A stretch of 64,000 nucleotides of DNA from CALUOB01 sp944322305 (GCA_963931605.1 OZ007031.1:1-64000); one strand, 5' to 3'. Shown: positions 43,919 through 53,440, counted from the first letter of the stretch. A program made the numbers and translations. The notes: generated by a model from the sequence alone, not told the origin.

Positions 43919-45970
43919 ATGCATGTGGACGCTGCGGTGCTCGCGGCTTTCGTCGAGGCCAACCCGGGTGTTATGCCCGACGCCGTGGCCGAGCGCTTGG
44001 GCGTGAGCGTCCGGACCGTGCGCACCTACGTGCACCAGGCCAACAACGCCATGGAGGGCTTCGCCGCCATCGAGCTGTCGCGCAAGAACGGCTACCGCCT
44101 CAAGGTCTCCGACCCTGAGGCCTACGCCACATGGTCGGCCGACGCCCGCTCTGAGGACGCGGCCATGCCGCAGACCCCCTCCGAGCGCGCGAGCTACCTT
44201 CTGAACGACCTGCTCATGCGCACCGACTGGGTGACCCTCGAGGATCTGTGCGACGTGCTCTTCGTGTCGCGCAGCACCGCCTCGAGCGACCTCAAGCGCG
44301 TGCAGAAGGTGCTGGAGTCCTACGGCCTCACGCTCGAGAAGCGCCCGCACTACGGCATCCGCGTCTCCGGTTCCGAGATGGCGCGCCGCCTGTGCCTCGC
44401 GAACCTCATCATGAAGGCCATCGACGAGCGCGCCACCGTGGAGGAGGGCGGCGTCGAGGCCGAGCTCGAGGCGCTGCTCGCCGATCGCAAGGCATCCGAA
44501 GGGGGAGAGGACCCCGCGCACAACCAGGCGCTCGAGGCCATCTCGCGCTGCGTCGAGCAGGTCTCGCGCGAGGAGGACTTCCAGATCAACGCCGTGGCCT
44601 ATCAGAACCTGCTGGTGCACATCGCCGTGGCGCTCGTGCGCATCCAGGAGAACTGCTACGTTCCGATGGAGACCGAGCAGCTCGAGCAGATGAAGGGCCG
44701 CCGCGAGTACCGCGTGGCCGAGCGCATCGCCGAGGCCATCGGCCGCGAGACGGGCGTGACACTGCCGGAAGAGGAGATCGCCTACATCGCCATCCACCTG
44801 GCCGGCAAGCGCACCGTCCTGCCCGACCCCGGCGACTCCGACGGCGAGGGCCTCGTCATCTCCGACGAGGTGTGGGGCGTGGTCTCCGAGATGCTCGAGC
44901 GCGTGTGGCGCGCCTTCCGCTTTGACTTCCGCAACGACCTCGAGCTGCGTATGAACCTCGCGCGGCACATCGTGCCTCTGGCCGTGCGCCTGCGCTACCA
45001 CATGAACCTCAAGAACCCGCTGCTCGAGGACATCAAGGTGCGCTACGCCCTGGCCTACTCCATGGCCATCGACGCCGCCACCGTCCTCACCGAGACCTAC
45101 GGCTCGGGCCTCTCCGACGACGAGACGGGCTATATCGCCCTGTCCTTCGCGCTGGCCCTGGAGCGCCAGAAGACCTCGGTTGCCAAGAAGAACATCCTCG
45201 TGGTGTGCGCCTCCGGCGCCGGCTCAGCGCGCCTTCTGGAGTACCGCTGCCGCCGCGAGTTCGGCCAGTACGTTGACAAGATCATGACGTGCGACATCTT
45301 GAAGCTCGACACCTTCGACTTCTCCCAGGTGGACTACGTCTTCACCACGGTGCCCATCGAGAAGAAGCTGCCCGTGCCCATCCGCGAGGTCACCTACTTC
45401 CTCGACACCGAGGACGTGCTGGAGGTGCGCGAGCTGCTCAACGGCGAGGGAGCCGTCTCGGGCTTGCCGCCGTACTTCAAGCGCAGCCTCTTCTTCCCGC
45501 ACATGGCCCAGCGCACCAAGCAGGAGGTTCTCGACTTCCTCCTCGACCAGGTGTGCGCCGCCGAGGAGATGCCCGACAACTTCCGCGAGCTGGTGTGGAA
45601 GCGCGAGGGCGTGGTTTCCACCTCCTTCGGCAACAACGTGGCCATGCCGCACCCGCTCGAGGCCGTGAGCGCCTCCACCTTCGTGTGCGTGGGGCTTCTC
45701 GACCACCCGGTGGTGTGGGACGGCAACGGGTCCACCGTGCAGGCCGTCTTCCTCATGGCCTTCGCGCCCGAGCGCAACGGCTCGCTCCACCGCTTCCTCA
45801 ACGCCTTCGCCGAGGTGCTGATGGACAAGGACGCCATCGCTGAGCTGGTGAAGTACCAAAGCTGGGAGACGCTCAGCGCCGTGGTGGGCGGTGCGCTCAC
45901 CCACGAGCTGGGGGAGGGTGCGCCCGCGGATCCAGCTGTGAGCGCTGAGACGCCGTTAACCGATTCGTGA
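43919..45970 (+). CDS. LicR/MtlR-type PRD-containing transcriptional activator
   Basis: The product is 683 aa from ATG 43919 (MHVDAAVLAAFVEAN), with GAAAGGAGG 6 nt upstream. The domain order is: HTH 1 (MPDAVAERLGVSVRTVRTYVHQ), HTH 2 (WVTLEDLCDVLFVSRSTASSDLKRVQKVLESYGL), PRD 1 (about 180-290, with LLVHIAVALVRIQE and EEIAYIAIHLAG), PRD 2 (about 300-410, with DDETGYIALSFALALERQ), an EIIB-like domain (NILVVCASGAGSARLL with its Cys), and an EIIA-like domain (FGNNVAMPHPLEAV with its His). The PTS phosphorylates these sites, so activity follows sugar supply and overall PTS state. It heads the cellobiose-type operon and is its likely activator. Confidence 0.93.
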   Translation: MHVDAAVLAAFVEANPGVMPDAVAERLGVSVRTVRTYVHQANNAMEGFAAIELSRKNGYRLKVSDPEAYATWSADARSEDAAMPQTPSERASYLLNDLLMRTDWVTLEDLCDVLFVSRSTASSDLKRVQKVLESYGLTLEKRPHYGIRVSGSEMARRLCLANLIMKAIDERATVEEGGVEAELEALLADRKASEGGEDPAHNQALEAISRCVEQVSREEDFQINAVAYQNLLVHIAVALVRIQENCYVPMETEQLEQMKGRREYRVAERIAEAIGRETGVTLPEEEIAYIAIHLAGKRTVLPDPGDSDGEGLVISDEVWGVVSEMLERVWRAFRFDFRNDLELRMNLARHIVPLAVRLRYHMNLKNPLLEDIKVRYALAYSMAIDAATVLTETYGSGLSDDETGYIALSFALALERQKTSVAKKNILVVCASGAGSARLLEYRCRREFGQYVDKIMTCDILKLDTFDFSQVDYVFTTVPIEKKLPVPIREVTYFLDTEDVLEVRELLNGEGAVSGLPPYFKRSLFFPHMAQRTKQEVLDFLLDQVCAAEEMPDNFRELVWKREGVVSTSFGNNVAMPHPLEAVSASTFVCVGLLDHPVVWDGNGSTVQAVFLMAFAPERNGSLHRFLNAFAEVLMDKDAIAELVKYQSWETLSAVVGGALTHELGEGAPADPAVSAETPLTDS

Positions 45971-46048
45971 TTATCTGTGAGGCGGTTCATCGCCGTCTCT
46001 GTTGATAATAACAGTAATGGATATTTCATGGACAAGGAGGTGAAAGAT

Positions 46049-46375
46049 ATGGCAGAGGAGCAGGAGAGCTTGGAGATGATCTCGTTCGGGATCGTCGCCT
46101 CGGCTGGTCAGGCCCGCAGCCTCGCGATGGAGGCCATCAAGACCGCTCGCGAGGGCAACATCGAGGAGGCCCGCAAGCTGCTCGCGCAGTCGCGCGAGGT
46201 CGGCCTGGGCGCTCACGACGAGCAGACCAAGCTGCTGTCCCGCGAGGCTGGCGGCGAGCACGTGCCCGTGGACGTGCTGCTGGTGCACTCGCAGGACCAC
46301 CTGATGACCTCCATGCTGTGCCAGGACCTGGCCGAGGAGATCATCAACCTGTACGAGCTCAAGGCTGACAAGTAA
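46049..46375 (+). CDS. PTS lactose/cellobiose-family IIA component
   Basis: The product is 108 aa from ATG 46049, with AAGGAGG upstream; an ATG at 46028 is less likely. It is a three-helix bundle protein: ESLEMISFGIVASAGQARSLAMEAIKTAREGNIEEARKLL, then VDVLLVHSQDHLMTSMLCQDLAEEIINLYE, where the His of LLVHSQDHL is phosphorylated by HPr. It passes phosphate to the IIB encoded 61 bp downstream. It starts 78 bp after the activator gene and may be read from the same transcript. Confidence 0.93.
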   Translation: MAEEQESLEMISFGIVASAGQARSLAMEAIKTAREGNIEEARKLLAQSREVGLGAHDEQTKLLSREAGGEHVPVDVLLVHSQDHLMTSMLCQDLAEEIINLYELKADK

Positions 46376-46436
46376 TCAGCGCTGAGACGGCAAGGGGCGG
46401 TGTCCGCCGCCCCGCAACAACAAAGGAGTGGGTAAC

Positions 46437-46736
46437 ATGAAGGTTCTGCTCGTTTGCGCGGCTGGCATGTCCACCAGCATGCTCATGAAGAAGATGGAGT
46501 CCTACGCCAAGGACAACGGCATCGACCTCGAGATCGCTGCTCGCAGCTTCACCGAGCTCAAGGATCCCAAGGACGCCGGCTTCGAGGTCATTCTCATCGG
46601 CCCCCAGATCTCCTATCAGAAGGACAAGGTCATCGCCAAGGCCCAGGGCTTGCCGGTCGACGTTATCCCGATGAAGGACTACGGCCGTCAGAACTGCCCG
46701 GCCATCTTCGAGCAGATCGACAAGCTTCTCGCCTAA
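46437..46736 (+). CDS. PTS lactose/cellobiose-family IIB component
   Basis: The product is 99 aa from ATG 46437 (MKVLLVCAAGMSTSMLMKKM), with AAAGGAG upstream. The phosphorylated Cys is in LVCAAGMSTS. VILIGPQISYQKDKVIAKAQG and MKDYGRQNCPAIFEQIDKLL complete the P-loop-like fold. It phosphorylates the incoming beta-disaccharide at the inner face of IIC (47366). It is a paralogue of the minus-strand IIB at 43099. Confidence 0.94.
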   Translation: MKVLLVCAAGMSTSMLMKKMESYAKDNGIDLEIAARSFTELKDPKDAGFEVILIGPQISYQKDKVIAKAQGLPVDVIPMKDYGRQNCPAIFEQIDKLLA

Positions 46737-46769
46737 CGCGGCAGCTTGCCTAGAGAAACGAGTTGACGC

Positions 46770-47360
46770 GTGAACAAGAAGCAGAGGACCAAGAGGACGC
46801 GTGCGACGCGTGAGGCGCAACAAGCCCGCAGGGGCCGGTCGTTGTTCACCCCGCACGAGGAAACCGACGACGAGCGTTCATTCCGCCACAAGCAGGCGCT
46901 CACCACGGCAAAGTGGAACCGCTACATGCTGATCCGCTATCTCGATGCAGGCCTGTTCTTCATCGGGCTGTACTGGGCGTTCATGCTCTTCATGACGAGC
47001 ACGAACCTGTGGGCCCTGGCTGCGCCGCTTGTCGACTTCGTAGTCGGCGGCGTGGTGCTCTGGGAGGTCAACCGCGTGCTCACGCACGACATCGAGTACC
47101 TCAAGATCTCGCACTACTCGCTCCTTGCCTCCATCGCGGTTTCGTTCGCGGCGCTGATCGCCACAGCGCTCGCAGGCAAGGATCTGTTCTTCCCGTTCCT
47201 CGCTTCTTCCGCGCTCGGTATGGGGTTCATCGCCGTGGTTATCGTCCTGAAGGCGGTCATCGTCTGGCGCATCGTGCTCGTGCGCGATCACCGCGACAAG
47301 AAGCGCTACAACCTCTACCTGCAGCAACTCCATTTCTCGTCCGACTCTAAAGGGAGGTAG
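46770..47360 (+). CDS. Membrane protein of unknown function inside the PTS operon
   Basis: The product is 196 aa with a GTG start at 46770. A very basic N-terminus (MNKKQRTKRTRATREAQQARRGR) is followed by four helices: LDAGLFFIGLYWAFMLFM, LAAPLVDFVVGGVVLWEV, YSLLASIAVSFAALIATALA and GMGFIAVVIVLKAVIVWRIVLV. It ends KKRYNLYLQQLHFSSDSKGR. It sits between IIB and IIC, 5 bp before IIC, so it is surely co-expressed. I know no PTS subunit with this form. It could be a chaperone or regulator of IIC; this is inferred from position only. Confidence 0.7.
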   Translation: MNKKQRTKRTRATREAQQARRGRSLFTPHEETDDERSFRHKQALTTAKWNRYMLIRYLDAGLFFIGLYWAFMLFMTSTNLWALAAPLVDFVVGGVVLWEVNRVLTHDIEYLKISHYSLLASIAVSFAALIATALAGKDLFFPFLASSALGMGFIAVVIVLKAVIVWRIVLVRDHRDKKRYNLYLQQLHFSSDSKGR

Positions 47361-47365
47361 TACCT

Positions 47366-48751
47366 GTGTTTGACTTGCTTGAGAAGTACGTCATGGGTCC
47401 GATGACCAAGTTCAGCTCGATCCGTTTCGTACGCGCCATCACTCAGGCCGGTATGGCTTCGGTTTCGTTTACCATCGTCGGCGCCATGTTCCTTGTTCTG
47501 AACGTGCTGCCGCAGGCGTTCCCGGTGCTCGAGGGCATCTGGGCCGTCTCGTTCAACCAGATCACCGAGATCTACATGCTGGCCAACCACGCCACCATCG
47601 GCTGCATCGCCATTTACTTCCTGATCGGCACCGCGTTTGAGTACGCCCGCATCCTCTCCGAGGAGGATGGCATCGACATCAAGCCGATCAACGCCGTGCT
47701 CATGGCTATCATGGCCCTGCTGATGATGGCTCCCCAGATCGGCGTCGTTGACGGCGTCATCTCCCGCATCACCGAGATCACCGAGGCCGACGGCGCGGTG
47801 ACCGGCGTCATCTTCAACGGCTGGGAGGTTGGCGGCGACGGCCCGACCAACTTCGGCGCCACCGGCATCTTCTGCGCGTTCATCATCGCCTGGTTCTCCG
47901 TGCGCATCTACGCCACCTGCGTTGAGAAGAACATCGTCATCAAGCTGCCCGACGTTGTGCCCGACGGCGTTGCCCGTTCGTTCACCGCTCTGATCCCTGG
48001 CTTCCTGGTTGCCATCACCTGCATGATCATCCAGGCCGTCTTCATGGCGTTCGGTACCAACTTCTACGACTTCATCGCCATCCCGTTCGGCTTCGTGGTC
48101 AACATCGTTGGTACCTATCCGGGTATGCTTTTGATCTACTTCCTGATCCACGCTCTGTGGCTCGTCGGCATCCACGGCGCCACCATCGTGACCTCGCCGC
48201 TGACCGCCATCGCGCTGGCCAACCTCACCCCGAACCTTGCGTTCTACGAGGGCACCGCGAGCACCTTCGGCGGCGTGTACGCCGGCGAGTTCACCAACTC
48301 CTACGTCACCATCGGCGGTTCCGGCGCCACCTTCGGCCTCACCGTCCTGATGCTCGTGCTCGCCAAGTCCGAGCAGCTCAAGGCCATCGGCAAGGCCGAG
48401 ATCGTCCCGGCGCTGTTCAACATCAACGAGCCCCTGCTGTTCGGTCTGCCCATCGTGTACAACCCCTCGCTGGCCATTCCGTTCATCGTTGCCCCGCTGG
48501 TGACCATGTCCATCGCCTACTGGGCCATCACCCTCGGCATCATCCCGCCGGTCATCGTGCAGATGCCTTGGCCGAGCCCGCTGGGCATCGGCGCCTTCGT
48601 CTCCACGGGCGGCAACATCCTGGCTGTAGCGGTCGCGCTTATCAACGTAGTTGTGGCCACGCTCATCTACTTCCCCTTCTTCAAGCGCTACGACGCTCAG
48701 CTCTACAAGGAGGAGCAGGAGAAGCTCGCTGCCGAGAAGGCCGCTGCGTAA
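47366..48751 (+). CDS. PTS lactose/cellobiose-family IIC permease
   Basis: The product is 461 aa with a GTG start at 47366 after GGGAGG. It is the membrane channel that binds the disaccharide and presents it to IIB for phosphorylation. It has the CelB/ChbC N-terminus (MFDLLEKYVMGPMTKFSSIRFVRAITQAGMASVSFTIVGAMFLVLN), several helices, and the conserved substrate region around LWLVGIHGATIVTSPL, GSGATFGL, IVPALFNINEPLLFGLPIVYNP and the IVQMPWPSPLGIGAFVSTGG end. A cellobiose-like beta-glucoside is the most likely substrate because a GH1 phospho-beta-glucosidase follows. Confidence 0.94.
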   Translation: MFDLLEKYVMGPMTKFSSIRFVRAITQAGMASVSFTIVGAMFLVLNVLPQAFPVLEGIWAVSFNQITEIYMLANHATIGCIAIYFLIGTAFEYARILSEEDGIDIKPINAVLMAIMALLMMAPQIGVVDGVISRITEITEADGAVTGVIFNGWEVGGDGPTNFGATGIFCAFIIAWFSVRIYATCVEKNIVIKLPDVVPDGVARSFTALIPGFLVAITCMIIQAVFMAFGTNFYDFIAIPFGFVVNIVGTYPGMLLIYFLIHALWLVGIHGATIVTSPLTAIALANLTPNLAFYEGTASTFGGVYAGEFTNSYVTIGGSGATFGLTVLMLVLAKSEQLKAIGKAEIVPALFNINEPLLFGLPIVYNPSLAIPFIVAPLVTMSIAYWAITLGIIPPVIVQMPWPSPLGIGAFVSTGGNILAVAVALINVVVATLIYFPFFKRYDAQLYKEEQEKLAAEKAAA

Positions 48752-48808
48752 CGCATCCGCCTTTCGGCGAACGGTTCTCAATGCGCGCGCCCTCGCGGCA
48801 CGTGCACT

Positions 48809-48844
48809 CAGGGGCCGGCTGGGCAACCGGCCGGCCCCGTTTTT
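48809..48844 (+). terminator. Terminator after the PTS operon
   Basis: GGGGCCGGC (48809-48817) pairs perfectly with GCCGGCCCC (48828-48836), followed by a long T-rich run. Confidence 0.9.
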
Positions 48845-48851
48845 ATCGCCG

Positions 48852-48884
48852 TGCGCCACATTAAGCACGGCCTAATTTGGCGCA
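48852..48884. repeat. 33-bp palindromic repeat, copy 4
   Basis: TGCGCCACATTAAGC faces GGCCTAATTTGGCGCA. It lies 24 kb away from the other three copies, directly after the PTS terminator and before the GH1 gene, again in a spacer. Confidence 0.85.
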
Positions 48885-49022
48885 GGGAGAGATGGCTCTT
48901 GCCAGGTGGCGGTGCGCGCCGGCTGGCAACAGGCATCTTGCCAACAACGGGTATCTCCAGGTGTCGAGGGATTTCACCTGCGGTGCATTCGGCTCCGCGG
49001 GTTCAACGGAAAGGGGAATCAC

Positions 49023-50447
49023 ATGGCATTGCGTGAAGACTTCCTGTGGGGCGGCGCCGTGGCGGCGCACCAGCTCGAGGGCGGCTGGGACCAGGGCGGC
49101 AAGGGCCCGAGCGTCATGGACGTGACCACCGCCGGCGACGTGCACACCCGCCGCCGCTACACCGGCGAGGTGCTCCCCGGCGAGAACTACCCCAACCACG
49201 AGGCCATCGACTTCTACCATCACTATAAGGAGGACGTGAAGCTCTTCGCCGAGATGGGCTTCAAGTGCTTCCGCACCTCCATCGCCTGGACGCGCATCTT
49301 CCCCGAGGGCGACGAGCTCACCCCCAACGAGGAGGGCCTGAAGTTCTACGACGACCTCTTCGACGAGTGCCTCAAGTACGGCATCGAGCCGGTTATCACG
49401 CTTTCGCACTTCGAGATCCCGCTCGGGCTCGTCAAGAAGTACGGCGGCTGGCGCAACCGCAAGCTCATCGACTTCTTCACTCGCTTCGCCACGGTGTGCT
49501 TCGAGCGCTACAAGGACAAGGTCAAGTACTGGATGACCTTCAACGAGATCAACAACCAGGCCGAGCTTGACGACTTCGCGCTGCTCGTCGACTCCGGCAT
49601 CGTGGCCGAGGAGGGCGAGAACCGCGAGCTGGCCATGTACCAGGCCGCGCACTACGAGCTCGTGGCGTCCGCCAAGGCGGTGCTTATCGGCCACGCGATC
49701 AACCCCAACTTCGAGATCGGCTGCATGATCGCCATGTGCCCGGTGTACCCGGCCACCTGCAGGCCCGAGGACGTGCTCATGGCGCACAAGGCCATGGAGA
49801 AGCGCTACTACTACGCCGACGTGCACGCGCTGGGTGCCTACCCGGCCAACATCTTGGCCCTGTGGGAGCGCAAGGGCTACGACATCGACGTCACCGAGGA
49901 GGACCTGGCGTTGCTCGAGGCCGGCACGGTGGACTACATCGGCTTCTCCTACTACATGAGCTACGCCATCAAGTGGGACGGCGAGAACAAGGCGTTCGAC
50001 TACAGCCCGGCCGACTACGTGAAGAACGAGTACGTGAAGGCCTCTGACTGGGGCTGGCAGATCGACCCGGTGGGCCTGCGCTACGCGCTCAACTGGTTCA
50101 CCGACCGCTACGGGCTGCCGCTTTTCATCGTGGAGAACGGCTTCGGCGCCTACGACAAGGTTGAGGAGGACGGCTCCATCCACGACCCGTACCGCATCGA
50201 CTACCTGCGCGCCCACATCGAGCAGATGAAGCTCGCGGTCGAGGAGGACGGCGTGGACCTCATGGGTTACACGCCGTGGGGCTGCATCGACCTGGTCTCC
50301 GCCGGCACCGGCGAGATGGAGAAGCGCTACGGCTTCATCTACGTGGACAAGAACAACAAGGGCGAGGGCACGCTGGCGCGCTCCAAGAAGGACAGCTTCG
50401 CGTGGTACCAGAAGGTCATCGCCACCAACGGCGAGGACCTGGCCTAG
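49023..50447 (+). CDS. 6-phospho-beta-glucosidase (glycoside hydrolase family 1)
   Basis: The product is 474 aa from ATG 49023 (MALREDFLWGGAVAAHQLEGGWDQGGKGPSV), preceded by GAAAGGGG. It splits the phosphorylated disaccharide brought in by the PTS into glucose and glucose-6-phosphate. GH1 marks are the FLWGGAVAAHQLEGG start, the acid/base Glu in YWMTFNEINNQ, the nucleophile Glu in LPLFIVENGFGAYD, and MGYTPWGCIDLVSAGTGEMEKRYGFIYVD, where the S-x-K-R-Y segment binds the 6-phosphate. It follows the PTS IIC across a terminator and a 33-bp repeat, so it may have its own promoter. Confidence 0.95.
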   Translation: MALREDFLWGGAVAAHQLEGGWDQGGKGPSVMDVTTAGDVHTRRRYTGEVLPGENYPNHEAIDFYHHYKEDVKLFAEMGFKCFRTSIAWTRIFPEGDELTPNEEGLKFYDDLFDECLKYGIEPVITLSHFEIPLGLVKKYGGWRNRKLIDFFTRFATVCFERYKDKVKYWMTFNEINNQAELDDFALLVDSGIVAEEGENRELAMYQAAHYELVASAKAVLIGHAINPNFEIGCMIAMCPVYPATCRPEDVLMAHKAMEKRYYYADVHALGAYPANILALWERKGYDIDVTEEDLALLEAGTVDYIGFSYYMSYAIKWDGENKAFDYSPADYVKNEYVKASDWGWQIDPVGLRYALNWFTDRYGLPLFIVENGFGAYDKVEEDGSIHDPYRIDYLRAHIEQMKLAVEEDGVDLMGYTPWGCIDLVSAGTGEMEKRYGFIYVDKNNKGEGTLARSKKDSFAWYQKVIATNGEDLA

Positions 50448-50498
50448 CCCGGTGCGTCTGCCGTTGGGGACGGGCCGTTTGGCTCGATGACGTGAGCG

Positions 50499-50532
50499 CG
50501 GGGGCGGGGCTTGTCCTGCCCCCGTTGTTTTT
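50499..50532 (+). terminator. Terminator after the GH1 gene
   Basis: CGGGGGC (50499-50505) pairs with GCCCCCG (50518-50524), followed by TTGTTTTT. Confidence 0.85.
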
Positions 50533-50551
50533 CGCGGAGGGGATGGTGCGG

Positions 50552-51421
50552 ATGGCACCCGAGATGGTTGCGCTGGCGGCGTGCGCAGGGGCCTTCGGGG
50601 CACTGGTGGGCGGCAACGGCGTCTTCGTGATGTACGGGGTCGCCGGCTTGGGCTACACGCTCCTGCAGGCGTGCGGCGTGACGCTGCCGCTGTTCGAGGC
50701 GTCTGTTCTGAACTGCTTCCTGCTGCCCTGCGTCGTCTTCAACGGCGCCTGCGCGGCGGCGGGCTACGCGGGCGCCACAGGGCGTTTCCAGGGCAACGAC
50801 ATCAACCACTCGCTGGCGTCTCTTGGCAGCGCGAGCGTGCTGTTGGTCGGCGCGGGCGCGGGCGTGCTCGGCTACCTGATGGTGACGGCGCTCAACGCCG
50901 CTGGCTTCTCCGCCGACAGCGGGGCGTTGACGGTGGTTGCCGTCGGTGTCGTCGTGCGCCTGCTGGCCGACCGCGCGCAGCGCTCAGCCGGTTCCGACAG
51001 CATGGCGGGCCGCCTGAACGAGCGCGAGAGGCGCACCCCCGCCGAGCTGCTGCGCAACGTGGCCCATGCCGGCCCGTCATTCTGGGTGTTCCAGGTTGTC
51101 GAGGGGTTGGTGTACGCCGGCGCGGGAACGGCTGTCGCGTATGCCACCGGCAACATCATGATCGGGTTTTACGTGTCGGCGGCGCTGATCCTTTTGCTGA
51201 TGATGGACATGGGCTTTCAGGCGTGCCACCACACCGTGCTGGTTGCGGCGTACGCGCTGGCGCAGACGGGCAGCTTCGCCGTGGCGGTGGCGCTGGGGCT
51301 CGCGGCGCATTTGGCGGCGCTGGTTTTCGGGATTTGCCTCAACACCGGGCGCTCCACCCACCTCGACCCGCCGGCGGTGGTTATCGCGAGCATGAGCCTG
51401 TTCATCTCCTACGTGCTGTAG
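50552..51421 (+). CDS. Polytopic membrane protein of unknown function
   Basis: The product is 289 aa from ATG 50552 (MAPEMVALAACAGAFGALVGGNG), with GGAGGGG 8 nt upstream; an ATG at 50543 lies too close to that site. There are about eight helices, including GVFVMYGVAGLGYTLLQ, SVLNCFLLPCVVFNG, ASVLLVGAGAGVLGYLMV and AVAVALGLAAHLAALVFGICL. Between the fourth and fifth is a polar loop with RLNERERRTPAELLRN. Motifs such as FNGACAAAGYAG and QACHHTVLVAAY look specific but match no family I can name. It is alone between the GH1 terminator and the glycosyltransferase pair. Confidence 0.7.
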   Translation: MAPEMVALAACAGAFGALVGGNGVFVMYGVAGLGYTLLQACGVTLPLFEASVLNCFLLPCVVFNGACAAAGYAGATGRFQGNDINHSLASLGSASVLLVGAGAGVLGYLMVTALNAAGFSADSGALTVVAVGVVVRLLADRAQRSAGSDSMAGRLNERERRTPAELLRNVAHAGPSFWVFQVVEGLVYAGAGTAVAYATGNIMIGFYVSAALILLLMMDMGFQACHHTVLVAAYALAQTGSFAVAVALGLAAHLAALVFGICLNTGRSTHLDPPAVVIASMSLFISYVL

Positions 51422-51571
51422 GAGCGGGTTGCCGCGCGCCGCGCGGGCGAGAAAGCGCCGCGTGGGCGGGTGTCGCGCGAAACCGCTGCGGGAGAGGTAC
51501 GCAACCGTGTGAATTGCTGGCATACTGAGGGGTGATCGTAGCGGGGTCCGCGTGAAACGGGGTGAGATCCG

Positions 51572-53440
51572 GTGACTGCAACAGAAACGCATCCGGAGGC
51601 GGGCGCGCTCGGGGCTGCCGGCGCCGGGTGTCGCGGCCTTGCGCTGCATGCGGCGCTGCTGGCGGCCGGCGCGGTGTTCTTAAGCTTGCCGGCGCTTGCC
51701 GGCGTCACCTGGTTCGACGAGACCTATTCGCTGGCGCTCGCCCGCCAGCCGCTCGGCGACCTAATCTCCATTGCGGCCGCCGACGTGCATCCTCCCCTGT
51801 ACTACCTGCTGCTGCACGGGGTGTACCTGCTGGCGGGGGAGAGCGTGGCGGCGTACCGCCTGTTCAGCGTGGCGGGCGCGGTGGCAACGGCGGCGCTCGG
51901 CCTTACGCACGTGCGCCGCGACTTCGGGGCGCGCGCGGGGTTGCTCTTCACGTTCGCGGCGTGCTTCACGCCGTACCTCGCCTACACGGCCATGCAGATC
52001 CGCATGTACAGCTGGGCGGGTTTCGCGGTGACGCTGTGCTTCCTCTATGCCTGCCGCATCATGCGCGCCGTGCGCGTCGGGCGCCGACCGCGCGCGGGCG
52101 CGTGGGTAGCGTTTGCCGTGTCAAGCCTGGCTGCCGCCTACCTGCACTACTTCGGGATGCTCGCGGCGTTCACGCTGAACGTCGCCGTGCTTGCAAGCAT
52201 CCTAGCCGCCGGGCGCCGCGCGAAACGGGGCGCGCCTGCGCCGGCCGGGACGTCCGCGCCCGCAGGCGAGCCCGCAGCCGGACTTGTCGCACCCATGGCG
52301 CCCCGCCGCGAGCTTGTGGTGTTCGCCGCCCAGGCCGCAGCGCAGGTGGCGGCGTACCTGCCGTGGCTCGCGGTGCTCGCCGCGCAGCTTGCCGGTAAGA
52401 CCGGCGGCCGCTTCTGGGTGACCTTCTCGTTCCCCGAGAGCCTGCTGCAGATCCTCGCGTACCCGCTTGCCAGCGAGCAGGTGGCCTACGCGATCGCCGA
52501 CGCCGGCGCGGCGGGAGCGGCGCCTGCGGCGCTTGTCACGCTGGCGCTGCTGTTCGCGGCGGCGGTGCTGCTCCACGGCATGGTGCGCTCGGAGCGCCCG
52601 GACGTGAGGCGCGCCGCGCGCCTTGCTTGTGCGGTATATATAGGCGTGGGCGCGCTGGGGCTGGCGGTCTCGCAGCTCATGGGATCGCTTATCGTGTACT
52701 ACCGCTACTTCTCCATTGCGCTCGGGCCGGTGCTCGTTGCCGTGGCGGCAACGCTGGGCGAGGCGGCCGAGAGGCGCGCGCAGGTGCGCGAGGGCGCCTC
52801 GCGCGCTGCGCCGGCGGCGCGCCTCCAGGCGCTTGCCCTGCGCACGGCCGAGGTGGTGCTGGTGGGCGCGGTCGCCGGCTGCGGCGTGGCGCACCAGGCG
52901 CTTGCCCTTTCGCAGGCGCTCGACGCGCGCAACAACGCGGTGTTCTCGTACCTTGAGGATCTTGGCACCTCTGAGGCGGCGTCAGGCTCTGCGGCGGGAG
53001 GCGCCGCGGAGGGCGCCGCCGTGCGCCTGCCCGTCTTGTCCAACGACATCACGGTGCTCGGCTGCGCGTGGGCCTCGGACGCGCAGCTCGACCTTGCGTA
53101 CGCCAACTTCTTCGACGGCTACTGGAACCACGCCTACGACTGCTACGCGCCCGAGCTGGTAAGCACCGACACCGCCTCCCAGGCGCTGGCGGGCGCCGGC
53201 TCCCGCTTCGCTTACCTGAACATCGCGCAGTCCGAGGACCCGAGCGTGGGCACGGTCAAGGACCCCGCCGCCGACGCTGCGCGCATAGAGGAGCTCACCG
53301 GCGCCCGCACGGTCGAGACGCGCGCGTTTGAGCGCCCCTACGAGCACCGCACCTACTACGTGACGATCTTCGAGCTCGACGGCGGCGACGCGGCGCCGAC
53401 CGCCGGGTTGCAGCCGGAAGGGGAGGGCGTGGCCCCATGA
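51572..53440 (+). CDS. GT-C type membrane glycosyltransferase (ArnT/PMT-like)
   Basis: The product is 622 aa with a GTG start at 51572. The first external loop holds TWFDETYSLALARQPLGDLI with the Asp-Glu pair, and then DVHPPLYYLLLHGVYLLAGES, hallmarks of lipid-linked-sugar transferases of the GT39/ArnT type. About ten helices follow, with a cytoplasmic insert of Ala/Pro-rich sequence at about 215-245, and a C-terminal external domain of about 150 residues. It moves a sugar from a polyprenyl phosphate carrier to an acceptor outside the membrane. The next gene, which overlaps by 4 bp, encodes an enzyme that makes such a carrier, so the two form a donor-transferase pair. Confidence 0.85.
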   Translation: MTATETHPEAGALGAAGAGCRGLALHAALLAAGAVFLSLPALAGVTWFDETYSLALARQPLGDLISIAAADVHPPLYYLLLHGVYLLAGESVAAYRLFSVAGAVATAALGLTHVRRDFGARAGLLFTFAACFTPYLAYTAMQIRMYSWAGFAVTLCFLYACRIMRAVRVGRRPRAGAWVAFAVSSLAAAYLHYFGMLAAFTLNVAVLASILAAGRRAKRGAPAPAGTSAPAGEPAAGLVAPMAPRRELVVFAAQAAAQVAAYLPWLAVLAAQLAGKTGGRFWVTFSFPESLLQILAYPLASEQVAYAIADAGAAGAAPAALVTLALLFAAAVLLHGMVRSERPDVRRAARLACAVYIGVGALGLAVSQLMGSLIVYYRYFSIALGPVLVAVAATLGEAAERRAQVREGASRAAPAARLQALALRTAEVVLVGAVAGCGVAHQALALSQALDARNNAVFSYLEDLGTSEAASGSAAGGAAEGAAVRLPVLSNDITVLGCAWASDAQLDLAYANFFDGYWNHAYDCYAPELVSTDTASQALAGAGSRFAYLNIAQSEDPSVGTVKDPAADAARIEELTGARTVETRAFERPYEHRTYYVTIFELDGGDAAPTAGLQPEGEGVAP

